From: Desulfospira joergensenii DSM 10085
GTDB taxonomy: Bacteria; Desulfobacterota; Desulfobacteria; Desulfobacterales; Desulfobacteraceae
Direction of reading: 5' to 3'
DNA: 64,000 nucleotides
NCBI RefSeq assembly: GCF_000420085.1
Contig: NZ_ATUG01000002.1
Coordinates: 1,240,001-1,304,000 of the forward strand
Every line of letters begins with the position of its first letter. Position 1 is the first letter of the stretch. The translations under genes were made by a program, and so were the position numbers. Below the pieces are notes generated by a model that was given only the letters and a program-made list of their open reading frames with translations, was not told where the DNA came from and ran no database searches. Positions 52,486 through 60,731 of the stretch are shown here, one piece after another.

Positions 52486-53103
52486 ATGATTCATTTCCTG
52501 ACCATGGGAATCCTCCTGGGGCTGTCCGCCGGGCTTTCTCCGGGGCCTTTGCTGGCCCTTGTGGTCTCCGAAACACTCCAGCATGGGACAAGAGCCGGAA
52601 TGCGGGTGGCCCTGGCTCCCGTGATCACGGATCTGCCCATTGTTCTGGCCGCCGTATTCCTGGTGTCAAGACTGGCGCATTTCAATGGGGTTCTGGGCAT
52701 GATTTCCCTGGCCGGCGGGGGAGTGATCCTTTGGATGGGAATACAAGGGATCCGATCTTCCGGGATGGCCGTCCACGGGCGGTCCCAGCCGGACCGGTCT
52801 CTGGTCAAGGGGATTCTGGTCAATTTTTTAAGTCCCCATCCCTATCTTTTCTGGATCAGCGTGGGCGGCCCCGCCGTGATCCGGGCCAGGGAGGTGAGTC
52901 CTGCCGCTCCCCTTTTCTTTGTAGGCAGTTTTTATCTCCTGCTGATCGGTTCAAAGGTCGGACTCGCCCTGATTGCAGGCAAATCCAGAGTCTTTCTAAA
53001 GGGCCGGGCCTATATCTTTACCATGAAGGTCCTGGGATTTGCCCTTTGCCTCCTTGCCCTGGCCCTGTTCCGGGAAGGGTTCCGGCTTCTCGGTCTTTTA
53101 TGA
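52486..53103 (+). CDS. LysE/RhtB-family exporter
   Basis: 205 residues, about six membrane helices. LysE/RhtB start features: LLGLSAGLSPGPLLALVVSE, with the conserved Gly/Pro-rich first helix. Exports amino acids or related small molecules by proton exchange. No regulator adjoins; substrate unknown. Confidence 0.85.
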   Translation: MIHFLTMGILLGLSAGLSPGPLLALVVSETLQHGTRAGMRVALAPVITDLPIVLAAVFLVSRLAHFNGVLGMISLAGGGVILWMGIQGIRSSGMAVHGRSQPDRSLVKGILVNFLSPHPYLFWISVGGPAVIRAREVSPAAPLFFVGSFYLLLIGSKVGLALIAGKSRVFLKGRAYIFTMKVLGFALCLLALALFREGFRLLGLL

Positions 53104-53137
53104 GATCTCAAAAAAGGGCAGCTTTTGACTTTCAGCT

Positions 53138-53167
53138 AAAAAAAAGACAGGCCGCAAAAGCGGCCTG
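53138..53167 (-). terminator. Terminator of the psp operon
   Basis: On the minus strand CAGGCCGC-TTTT-GCGGCCTG (53167-53148) followed by a run of T (A on the plus strand at 53138-53145). It lies 26 bp after the pspC stop. Confidence 0.85.
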
Positions 53168-53192
53168 CCAAAAGGAAAAAGATGAAATGGGA

Positions 53193-53639
53193 TTAGAGCT
53201 CAAACTCCCTTGAAGTGACCGTATCTTCCATTCTCTGGATCCTCCGGTCAATGTTTTCAAATTTTCGTTTGATCCGCTGGATGGCCGACTCCCTGGAGGT
53301 TGTATAGGACTGGTAGAATTCATGTTCTTTTTCATCCCGCAGGGGAATCACGGGCTCCATTTTCATGATCAGCCCGGCAACGATGTAGAGTACACCTATG
53401 GGCCAGAATCCCGTGAACAAAAAGATGAAAAACACCACCACCCTAAGCCAGAACACATTGAGGTTAAAATACTCTGCAAGTCCCCTGCAGACCCCCATGA
53501 AGATGCCTCTCCTGGAGCGGTAAACCGGGCAGTTGAACAGCCCGTTCCTGTTCCGGAAAATGTCCTGGTGGCTGCAGCGGCTGCCGAATCGGCTGAATTG
53601 ACCGGGCCGTCTGAACCCTCCCTTAAAATTATGTCTCAT
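53193..53639 (-). CDS. pspC: PspC-domain membrane protein
   Basis: 148 residues. The PspC core is RSRRGIFMGVCRGLAEYFNL, followed by two closely spaced hydrophobic segments (residues 60-95) and a charged C-terminal helix. In the phage-shock response it senses inner-membrane stress with PspB. The N-terminal 40 residues are variable and the start is uncertain. It follows pspB by 2 bp. Confidence 0.88.
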   Translation of the reverse strand: MRHNFKGGFRRPGQFSRFGSRCSHQDIFRNRNGLFNCPVYRSRRGIFMGVCRGLAEYFNLNVFWLRVVVFFIFLFTGFWPIGVLYIVAGLIMKMEPVIPLRDEKEHEFYQSYTTSRESAIQRIKRKFENIDRRIQRMEDTVTSREFEL

Positions 53640-53641
53640 TT

Positions 53642-53896
53642 TTATATGTCCTTTTTCTGTCTTTCGATGAGGATGGTTTCAAGGGTCTCCACCCGTTCCT
53701 CCATCTTTGAGAGACCGTTGAAAATATCCTGGATCATCCGGGTTTCTTCGGTATGGGCCTCTTTCTCTTTTTTTGAAAGTCCCCCGGTTTTTATGGCCCT
53801 GATGATACCGATGAGGATCAGGCCCAGGGTGGCGAGGATGAGGATGGCCCCTCCGATGCAGATTCCTACGATAAGTACGCCATGCATACCATGCAT
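53642..53896 (-). CDS. pspB: PspB-like membrane protein
   Basis: 84 residues: a single N-terminal membrane helix (7-30), then a charged amphipathic helix ending RMEERVETLETIL-type heptads. Size, topology and place between pspA and pspC fit PspB, which with PspC relays membrane damage to PspA. Sequence alone is less specific than for its neighbours. Confidence 0.75.
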   Translation of the reverse strand: MHGMHGVLIVGICIGGAILILATLGLILIGIIRAIKTGGLSKKEKEAHTEETRMIQDIFNGLSKMEERVETLETILIERQKKDI

Positions 53897-53932
53897 AATA
53901 GTGATGCTCCCTTGTAATGGTTGTCTGATAAT

Positions 53933-54616
53933 TTATGCATTGGTTGTATCATCATTTTTCAAAGATTTGGAGGACTTTAATGCGGCAAGCTGGCCTTCGA
54001 TTTCATCATCGGCCTCCAGGTCCTCAAAGGCCTGTTCCAGATCGTTTTTCCGTCCGTAGTTCACCAGGTCTGCCTCGGCCTCCATGCGCTCGATATGGGT
54101 TTCCATTTCTTCAAATTTCTGCATGACTTCCGCACTGTCTGCCCTGCGGATCTCTTCCTGGGTTTTTTTCTTTTTACTGGCCCGGATATGCCTCTGGACC
54201 AGGACCCGCTGTTTTTCCCGGGCAGACTTGAGCTTGGATTCCAATTCCTGGATATCATCCCTGTACTGATCTGCGATCTGGGCCAGTTCGGTGAGCTCAT
54301 TCTCAACGGCTTCGGCCCTCTGGGTAAATCGTCTTTTTTCAATCAGGGCCTGTCTGGCCAGATCGTCCCTGCCCTTATTAACGGCCAGATCAGCCTTGTT
54401 TTTCCAGAAGGCCTCTTTTTCCAGGATTTCATCCAGCATGCGCTGGACCTTTTTCTGGCTGGCAATGGTACCGGCGCAGGAGGATTTAATTTCAATTAAG
54501 GTGTCCTCCATTTCCCTGATCATGAGCTTGATAAGCTTTTCAGGATCTTCTGCCTTATCCAGCATTGCGCTGATATTGGATGCCACGATGTCTTTGAATC
54601 TTGTGAATATGCCCAT
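53933..54616 (-). CDS. pspA: Phage shock protein A (PspA/IM30)
   Basis: 227 residues from ATG 54616, chosen for TAAGGAGG just upstream; a longer frame lacks a site. Family start MGIFTRFKDIVASNISAMLD, then almost entirely coiled coil. PspA binds stressed inner membrane and, when idle, inhibits the activator PspF. It is expressed from the sigma-54 promoter at 54699-54714 and heads pspABC. Confidence 0.94.
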   Translation of the reverse strand: MGIFTRFKDIVASNISAMLDKAEDPEKLIKLMIREMEDTLIEIKSSCAGTIASQKKVQRMLDEILEKEAFWKNKADLAVNKGRDDLARQALIEKRRFTQRAEAVENELTELAQIADQYRDDIQELESKLKSAREKQRVLVQRHIRASKKKKTQEEIRRADSAEVMQKFEEMETHIERMEAEADLVNYGRKNDLEQAFEDLEADDEIEGQLAALKSSKSLKNDDTTNA

Positions 54617-54698
54617 GGTTTGCCTCCTTAAGCTGCCGCCGGAAATATCCGGGAGCGGTTTTTTGTTTGGTTTCCTCTGTCTGCTGCCTATCCCTAAG

Positions 54699-54714
54699 AG
54701 CAGGATATGTGCCA
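54699..54714 (-). promoter_or_regulatory. Sigma-54 promoter of pspABC
   Basis: Minus strand TGGCACATATCCTGCT: full TGGCAC at -24 and CTGCT at -12 with correct spacing, about 85 bp upstream of the pspA start codon. Confidence 0.85.
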
Positions 54715-54779
54715 AAGAAAGAATATTGATAATTTGCCCATTATTCCAGGGGGTTGGTCGGTTTGACATCATGATGGAA

Positions 54780-54799
54780 TAATGGTAGAAATACCATTA
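54780..54799. promoter_or_regulatory. Palindromic enhancer, probable PspF site
   Basis: TAATGGTA-GAAA-TACCATTA, a perfect 8-bp inverted repeat. More ATGGT half-sites flank it (54773, 54801, 54830). It lies 65-85 bp upstream of the pspA promoter and just before pspF, so it could both activate psp and autoregulate pspF. Confidence 0.65.
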
Positions 54800-54855
54800 T
54801 ATGGTGTTTTATTCTATATTATGGTAATATTTTCCAAAGAAAAAGCGAGGGATCC

Positions 54856-55968
54856 ATGACATATGGTGAACAGGATCGGATGGGGGATGGAAACTTATCC
54901 ATGGCCCGGGCCCTGGGCCAGTCCGAGGCCTTTCTCAATTTCCAGGAGCAGCTGTCCCGTGTGGCTCCCATTGACCGGCCGGTCCTCATTCTCGGTGAAA
55001 GGGGAACGGGCAAGGAACTGGCCGCAGCCCGGGTCCATTTTTTGTCCAGAAGATGGCAGAAGCCCCTGGTGACCCTCAACTGCGCGGTCCTGACTCCCAC
55101 CCTCATCGGATCGGAACTCTTCGGGTATGAGAAGGGAGCCTTTACCGGGGCCGGTTCCCGGCAGACCGGGCGCTTTGAACAGGCCGACCAGGGAACCCTT
55201 TTCCTGGATGAAATCGGAATCATCCCTTTGGAGGTCCAGGAAAAAATTCTCAGGGTGGTGGAATACGGTTCCTTTGAGAGGGTGGGCTCGTCCAGGCCTG
55301 TACAGGTGGATGTGAGAATCGTGGCCGCCACCAATGCGGATCTCTCCGGGATGGCCCAATCCGGTTCCTTTAAAAGAGATCTGCTTGACCGGCTCTCCTT
55401 TGAGGTGATCTATGTGCCTCCCCTGCGGCACCGGCAGGGAGACATCCTGCTCCTGGCCAATCATTTTGCCGGGCGCATGGCCTTTGAACTGGGCTGGGAA
55501 GAGGTCCCCAGGATCTCGGACCGGGTCGCCAGAACTCTTGAGGCCTATCCCTGGCCCGGAAATATCAGGGAATTGAAAAATGTGATTGAACGGGCCGTAT
55601 ACAGATCTCCCCTTCCCGATGAAGGGGGAAATCATGAGGTCGTCCTGGACCAGATCTGTTTTGACCCCTTTGAGTCTCCCTATGGAGATGGCCCTGAACC
55701 GGCCGGAGAAGCGGCTCCGCCCGATTCGAAAACCGGAGATGGGAACGGGTCCCGGGAAAATGACTCTTTCCGGAATCAAGAAGGGTCCTTGGGCATCCCC
55801 GGAGAGGATCTGCTGGAGAGCCCCCTGAAGGAGGCCATACGTTCCCTTGAGCATTACCGGGTGACCCGGGCATTGGAAATCTGCCAATTCAACCAGAAAA
55901 AGGCGGCCGCTCTTCTGGGACTGACCTATGATCAGTTCCGGGGGGTCAAGAGGCGGCTCGGCCTATAG
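54856..55968 (+). CDS. pspF: PspF-type sigma-54 activator
   Basis: 370 residues, ATG after GCGAGGG. It has no receiver: the AAA+ domain starts almost at once (Walker A GERGTGKE, sigma-54 loop GAFTGA) and a Fis-type HTH ends the protein (NQKKAAALLGLTYDQFRGVKRRL). Divergent from pspABC, as in other bacteria; its activity would be restrained by PspA. An acidic Pro/Gly-rich linker of about 60 residues before the HTH is longer than in the enterobacterial protein. Its stop overlaps the tail of the transglycosylase gene by 6 bp. Confidence 0.92.
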   Translation: MTYGEQDRMGDGNLSMARALGQSEAFLNFQEQLSRVAPIDRPVLILGERGTGKELAAARVHFLSRRWQKPLVTLNCAVLTPTLIGSELFGYEKGAFTGAGSRQTGRFEQADQGTLFLDEIGIIPLEVQEKILRVVEYGSFERVGSSRPVQVDVRIVAATNADLSGMAQSGSFKRDLLDRLSFEVIYVPPLRHRQGDILLLANHFAGRMAFELGWEEVPRISDRVARTLEAYPWPGNIRELKNVIERAVYRSPLPDEGGNHEVVLDQICFDPFESPYGDGPEPAGEAAPPDSKTGDGNGSRENDSFRNQEGSLGIPGEDLLESPLKEAIRSLEHYRVTRALEICQFNQKKAAALLGLTYDQFRGVKRRLGL

Positions 55969-58050
55969 GCTGTCCCGATGGTCCTGTTTTTTGTCTACAA
56001 TGGGATACTGGATCTTCTGACGGGGCCTCAGGGCATTGAAATTCATATTCGGATTATACTTTTTCAGCAGCCAGATGGGAATTTCCAATTCATTCAGGCA
56101 GAGATCCCAGAGGGTATCTCCGTTTTTTATCACATAGGTCTCCACATCTGAAATCCTAAAGGATTCAAAAAAATCTTCTTCCATTTCCTTGTGAAATTCA
56201 TACCGCTGCTCTTCAAAATCCTCTTTTCCCGACACCGGGATGGGAATTTTAATCTCCTGGTCAATGGAGATCTGCTTTCCCATTTTGATCCGGTTCAGGG
56301 ACCTTAACCGGCTCGTGGGGATTTTGAGCCAGTCCGCGTAATGGCCCAGGGTTTCCTCCGGGGCCACCTTGATGATCCCAATGGCCTGATCTCCCTTGGA
56401 GGGAGCCTTCTTGATTTTCAGGCTGTCGGTGGGAATTTCCGGATTGATGCTGATCTTCCCGGGATCGGTCAGGGGCCTGGCCTGGAGCTGGCCTGCCACA
56501 TCACCGTTGAGGGTGTCTGAATCCCCGGTCTTTTCTTCTTTTTGAATGATTTTTTCCGGGGCCTGGACCGGGGAAACTTCCTTTGCCTGTTCAGGGGCGG
56601 GAGCCGGGGGAGGGATGACCGGTTCTGACCGGGGTGCCGGCTTGGTTTTATCCTCCGGTTTGCTTTTTAACGCCTTTTTTCGGTTCTGGGCAAGGATGAT
56701 TTCTTCCCGGGCCGGGATGCGGAGATTCTGGCCGATATAAATCACGGCCTTTCTGCCCAGCCCGTTGGTCAGAATCAGGTCGCTGACGGATACCCCGTGG
56801 GTCCGTGCAATGGCTCCGGCCGTATCCCCTTTCTGAACCCGGTGGAACCGGGAGGGTTTCTGCCGGGCCTGGTAAAGAGCCGATGCCGCCTCTGAGATGG
56901 TGTTGTGGGGGATGTGGCCCGGAAATCTCAACTCAAATCCCTTGGGGATATGTTTCTGCCCCTTGAACACCGGGGGGCGCAGGGCCGGATTCATGGCCCT
57001 GATTTCCGACATGGAGAGTCCGACGGCCTCTGAAAGGGGTTTGGCCGGGATATATCCCCGGGTTTTAAACCTTGTGGTTTTTACGGGTTTGGCAAAGTCC
57101 AGCTCGCCAAAATAAGTTTTGTAGTTTTTTGCCGTTTCCCGGGCGGCCAGAAATTCAGAGTAGAAATTCCTGGAGGCAAATCGAAAAGAGCGGCCGTTGT
57201 AAGAATTGAAAATTCTTTCATATGAACCCTTTGCCCTTTTTGCCCTGGCCATTCCAGCCAAGCCGTGGTTATAGGCGGTAATGGCCAGGGGCCATTCCCT
57301 GAGCCGGGCATGATTTTTTTTCAGGAGCCGGGCCGCCGCATCCGTGGAAACAAAGGGATCCCTTCTCTGGTCCACCACATAGTTGATTTTCATGAAAAGC
57401 CTGCCCGTTTCCCGGGTAAACTGCCAGATACCGGCGGCCCCGAATTTTGAGTAGGCCTTTGTGTCAAAGGAGGACTCCACACTGGCCAGGTAGACCAGGT
57501 CCGTGGGGAGACCGTGGGATAGAAAGATGGCTTTAAATTCCTCGATAAAGGCACCCGAGCGGATCAAACCCTCCCTGAACCGGTCTTTTATCCCGGTCTG
57601 GCATCTCAGGTTAAAGGCGGCCCGCTTAAAATCCTTGGGACCCGCCCCGGGGCCCAGCAGGGCCGCTACCTTCTTCTCCAGGGGCGTGGCTGGGGGGCTT
57701 CCCTTTGCCAGTCTGAGCAGGACGGATTTATATTTTTTCAATACGGCCTTTTTGATTTTTTTGTTTTTCCGGGCTCCTCTTATGGTGTTTTCCGGGGCAA
57801 GGCGGATGACCTCATAGACCCGGTTCAGATGCCTTGTGTCGTGGATGAGTCCCTGGGAGCTGTCATATACGGCAAAGACCTTTTTCCAGAAGTTCACATT
57901 GGGTCTGATGGAGGGAAAAATTGGAAAATCTTCTTTGACCGGGGTCAGGGTGGTGGAGGCGGAAAGGGGTATCCCCGTGGTGAAGAGAAGGAGTAAAATC
58001 AGGCCGATGATCATTCCCGGGCCTGATCGGGCGCTGGTCTGTCCGTTCAT
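55963..58050 (-). CDS. Lytic transglycosylase with three LysM repeats (MltD-like)
   Basis: 695 residues from ATG 58050 (GGGAGG just upstream; a frame 27 codons longer has no site). A signal or anchor helix (about 13-30), an SLT domain with catalytic Glu E192 in YLASVESSFD and the companion motif AAGIWQF, then three LysM domains (near 410-455, 565-610, 640-690), two of them separated by a Pro/Lys-rich linker. Cleaves peptidoglycan non-hydrolytically in the periplasm. It resembles MltD but lacks an obvious lipobox. Confidence 0.9.
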   Translation of the reverse strand: MNGQTSARSGPGMIIGLILLLLFTTGIPLSASTTLTPVKEDFPIFPSIRPNVNFWKKVFAVYDSSQGLIHDTRHLNRVYEVIRLAPENTIRGARKNKKIKKAVLKKYKSVLLRLAKGSPPATPLEKKVAALLGPGAGPKDFKRAAFNLRCQTGIKDRFREGLIRSGAFIEEFKAIFLSHGLPTDLVYLASVESSFDTKAYSKFGAAGIWQFTRETGRLFMKINYVVDQRRDPFVSTDAAARLLKKNHARLREWPLAITAYNHGLAGMARAKRAKGSYERIFNSYNGRSFRFASRNFYSEFLAARETAKNYKTYFGELDFAKPVKTTRFKTRGYIPAKPLSEAVGLSMSEIRAMNPALRPPVFKGQKHIPKGFELRFPGHIPHNTISEAASALYQARQKPSRFHRVQKGDTAGAIARTHGVSVSDLILTNGLGRKAVIYIGQNLRIPAREEIILAQNRKKALKSKPEDKTKPAPRSEPVIPPPAPAPEQAKEVSPVQAPEKIIQKEEKTGDSDTLNGDVAGQLQARPLTDPGKISINPEIPTDSLKIKKAPSKGDQAIGIIKVAPEETLGHYADWLKIPTSRLRSLNRIKMGKQISIDQEIKIPIPVSGKEDFEEQRYEFHKEMEEDFFESFRISDVETYVIKNGDTLWDLCLNELEIPIWLLKKYNPNMNFNALRPRQKIQYPIVDKKQDHRDSL

Positions 58051-58224
58051 GGGCCTCCCTGGTTTCTGTTTCAGGACGGGCAGCCGGGGAATCCGGCATT
58101 TGGGTCTGAAACAAAAAATCAAGGCTACCATATAATACCGGATTTTTAAACTTGAATTTGGCCGGGGAGGAGAAACCCGGGCATATCGAAGCCAATAATT
58201 AATTAAGTCACACCTAACTTTTTC

Positions 58225-58253
58225 TTGACAGGCTTTTGCTCCCCCCTTATACT
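58225..58253 (+). promoter_or_regulatory. Sigma-70 promoter
   Basis: TTGACA (58225-58230), 17-bp spacer, TATACT (58248-58253), about 57 bp before the small gene at 58310. Confidence 0.7.
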
Positions 58254-58309
58254 TAAGTCGTAAAAGTCCTCATACAAAAGAATCCCTTAGAATGAATCAG
58301 GAGGCCTCA

Positions 58310-58615
58310 ATGCAATCGAAGTTCCATTTAAAAACTCAAAAACGGAATCAGAACCTTTATATCGATCTCTACGGTACTTTTGACGGATCTTCGGCCTTTG
58401 AACTGGTCAATATCATTCAAAAAGAAAAAAACCGGAATCAATCTATTTTCATCGACACCAGCCGGCTGTCCAAAAGCTTTCCCTTTGGAAGGGCCGTACT
58501 GGATTCGCACCTGCCGAACAACTCCCTCCGGGAGAGGCTTCACTTTTTGGGAAGGTGGGCCAACAGAATCCGTCCTGAAGGAAGCAGGACTCTGAAGATA
58601 AAAAAATCAGGTTGA
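58310..58615 (+). CDS. Small protein of unknown function, STAS-like pattern
   Basis: 101 residues from ATG 58310, chosen because AGGAGG lies 5 nt upstream; an ATG 18 nt earlier has none. The run LYIDLYGTFDGSSAFELVNI followed by FIDTSRLSKSFPFG has the beta-alpha-beta rhythm of a short STAS or anti-anti-sigma fold, but this is a weak resemblance. It has a consensus promoter and is probably monocistronic. Confidence 0.65.
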   Translation: MQSKFHLKTQKRNQNLYIDLYGTFDGSSAFELVNIIQKEKNRNQSIFIDTSRLSKSFPFGRAVLDSHLPNNSLRERLHFLGRWANRIRPEGSRTLKIKKSG

Positions 58616-58702
58616 CTGGATCTGCACAAAATAAAGCTCCCTACTGATCAAAAGCCCGGATCATTCTGAACCTTTCCGTCTAAAAAACAAAGCCCCCCCG
58701 GC

Positions 58703-59106
58703 ATGCCTTGGTCAATCCCTTTACCCGGAAGCCTGCGGTCAGGGAAGAGGCGGTTTTGCCCAGGGGTTTCCCCGGGCCTGCCTCTGACACTGATCAAATG
58801 GCAGCAGCAGCTTAGAACCAGGATGAGCCGCCTGGTCAGGGAGGCCGGGGAAGAAGGCCGGTACTTTCCGGTCCTCTTTGTGCTGGCCACGGCATTTGTT
58901 TACGGCATGGTTCACTCCGCGGGTCCCGGCCACGGCAAGGCCGTGGCCGTCTCCTATTTGCTGGGAACCCGTCCCGGACTGATCCGGGGCTGGCCGCTGC
59001 GGAAAAACACATGGGGAAGGCCTTCCGGCTTGAAGCTTTTATCCAGGCCGCAGCCGGCCTCATGGTTGCCGCCCTGGGGTTGTTTTTTTTATTGGGCGCT
59101 GCCTAA
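58703..59106 (+). pseudogene. Decayed NicO-family Ni/Co exporter
   Basis: The first frame (to about 58985) carries a NicO/RcnA start: WQQQLRTRMSRLVREAGEEG, then the first helix and the signature FVYGMVHSAGPGHGKAVAVS. The expected following helices are missing, and a second frame (through ATG 59011 to TAA 59104) gives a NicO-like last helix (LMVAALGLFFLLGA). An internal deletion of roughly 150 codons plus a frame change has destroyed the gene. A frame continuing to 59161 in the first phase is out-of-frame noise. Confidence 0.7.
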
Positions 59107-59168
59107 TCCGGTCCTGCGGAAATACATCCTTCCTTTTTTTCACTTCAGACGATTTTTTTAAAAAAGGC

Positions 59169-59211
59169 TTGACAAGTATTCCTTACCATGAAATATGAGT
59201 TCTTCATATTT
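59169..59211 (+). promoter_or_regulatory. Promoter-like element with overlapping inverted repeat
   Basis: TTGACA at 59169-59174 with a weak -10 near 59192. A perfect inverted repeat AAATATGA-GTTCT-TCATATTT (59191-59211) covers that -10. It may drive the porin gene with a long leader. The 59107-59556 region otherwise holds no gene. Confidence 0.4.
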
Positions 59212-59466
59212 TAGTTAGTTTTTAATAACTTTAAGGTAAGTTAAAACAATTTTTGAATGGATCATACATAGGGAAGGATCACTTCCTGTTGAAGATAATT
59301 TGTATCCTGCGGGAACCATGCCCCGGAAGGGGCCTGCTTCTTTCAAAACAAAGGGAACCGGCCGGAGCTCTTTGAAGACAGTTTAGAGAAACACCCAGCT
59401 ATCGTTGATGGGTCCGTAAAATAGTTCTATTGTTATGCCGTGTTGCTAGGAAAGGCTTATTTTTTT

Positions 59467-59510
59467 AGACAAGACACTTCATGTCTTGTCTCTTGTCCGA
59501 AACCGGACAA
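59467..59510 (+). promoter_or_regulatory. Two tandem hairpins in the porin leader
   Basis: AGACAAGACA-CTTCA-TGTCTTGTCT (59467-59491, 10-bp perfect stem), then TTGTCCG-AAAC-CGGACAA (59493-59510, 7-bp perfect stem). No T-run follows, so they are not simple terminators. They lie 47-90 bp before the porin ATG; operator or mRNA-structure roles are both possible. Confidence 0.5.
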
Positions 59511-59556
59511 AATAACTCCATATATTTTAACCCTGATTTTCTTTAAAGGAGAAAAA

Positions 59557-60678
59557 ATGAAAAGAGCAAATGCAGTACTCGGTCTAGTTACCGCCCTGGC
59601 CATGATCCTGATGGGGGCCATGCCCGGATTCAGCGCCTCCAATGCAGAGCTGGAGGAGCGGATCACCAAACTTGAGAAAGAGACGGAAGAAGGCTCTGTC
59701 CCGGCCTCCCTTGGGCAGATATCGGAATGGGTCTCCCTTTCGGGTACATTGGAAGTAGAAGTCGGTTTTGAATCCTCGGATGTCAACGACACGGACAACA
59801 GTGATATCAGTCTGGCTACCGCAGAGTTGGGCATTGAAGCAAGTCCCCAGGAATGGGTCACCGGATTTGTGCTGCTCAGCTGGGAAGACGATGATGACAA
59901 ATTTACCGCAGATGAAGCCCATATTACCCTGGGCGCAACCGATCAGATCCCCTATTATCTATCCGCAGGAAGGCTTTATGTTCCATTCGGTTCCTTTGAA
60001 ACCATGATGGTCTCTGACCCCATTACCCAGGATTTTGCAGAAACAAGAGACGAGGCTGTTCAGGTGGGCATTGAAATGAACGGGATTCGGGCTGCCGCCT
60101 TTGCCTTTAACGGAGAGGCAGAGGAAGCCAACGAAAATGATGACACCATAGATGTTTTCGGTCTTTCCCTTGGCCATGCCATGGAAACCGAGGCCTTTTC
60201 CCTGGATCTGGGTGTGGACTGGATCAATAACATTCTTGAATCGGGCGGCTTAAGAGAGGTTTATGATGATAGCGGATGGGCTGCTGCCCTGGAAGATCAG
60301 GTTCCTGCGGTTTCCCTCCACGCCGTTGCCGGTTTCGGCCCGGTCTCCCTGATGGGTGAATATGTGGTCATGACCGATGATGTCGTGGCTGCAGGCGGTG
60401 TTAAACTCATGGACGAAGCATCTGCATATGCCCTTGAAATCGGATACACCTTTGATCTGGCAGGTTATGAATCTACCTTTGCCTTGGGATACCAGGGCAG
60501 CGATGACGCCGAAGAGCTTCTGCCGGAATCCAAATACCTGGCCGCCCTTGGCGTCGGCATCACCGACAATCTTTGGGTAAATTTTGAATACTCATCCGCG
60601 GACAATTACTCTGTGGCCGACGGCGGAGACGGAGACGACATTGACACCTTCACCATCCAGATGGCCTTTGAGTTCTAA
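59557..60678 (+). CDS. Outer-membrane porin, LbtU-like beta-barrel
   Basis: 373 residues from ATG 59557 (AAAGGAG upstream). Signal peptide at 1-26 (ending GFSA-SN), a short coiled coil (ELEERITKLEKETEE), then acidic, Gly-rich beta-barrel strands ending in the aromatic FEF. The pattern ISEWVSLSGTLEVEVGFE and YLSAGRLYVPFGSFET is that of LbtU-family barrels, named for a Legionella siderophore porin. The substrate here is unknown. Two hairpins occupy its leader. Confidence 0.85.
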   Translation: MKRANAVLGLVTALAMILMGAMPGFSASNAELEERITKLEKETEEGSVPASLGQISEWVSLSGTLEVEVGFESSDVNDTDNSDISLATAELGIEASPQEWVTGFVLLSWEDDDDKFTADEAHITLGATDQIPYYLSAGRLYVPFGSFETMMVSDPITQDFAETRDEAVQVGIEMNGIRAAAFAFNGEAEEANENDDTIDVFGLSLGHAMETEAFSLDLGVDWINNILESGGLREVYDDSGWAAALEDQVPAVSLHAVAGFGPVSLMGEYVVMTDDVVAAGGVKLMDEASAYALEIGYTFDLAGYESTFALGYQGSDDAEELLPESKYLAALGVGITDNLWVNFEYSSADNYSVADGGDGDDIDTFTIQMAFEF

Positions 60679-60704
60679 TCCTTTTTTATAGATACCTGCT
60701 TAAC

Positions 60705-60731
60705 GAAGCCGGCAATTGTTTTGCCGGCTTC
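60705..60731. terminator. Terminator hairpin between convergent genes
   Basis: GAAGCCGGCAA-TTGTT-TTGCCGGCTTC, 11-bp perfect stem touching the stop codon of the minus-strand aminotransferase. T-runs are poor on both sides; probably ends both genes. Confidence 0.6.

Noticed and set aside
59467..59491. Perfect 10-bp hairpin considered as a terminator
   Set aside because: T-run precedes instead of follows it on the plus strand, and the minus strand shows A, not T, after the stem.
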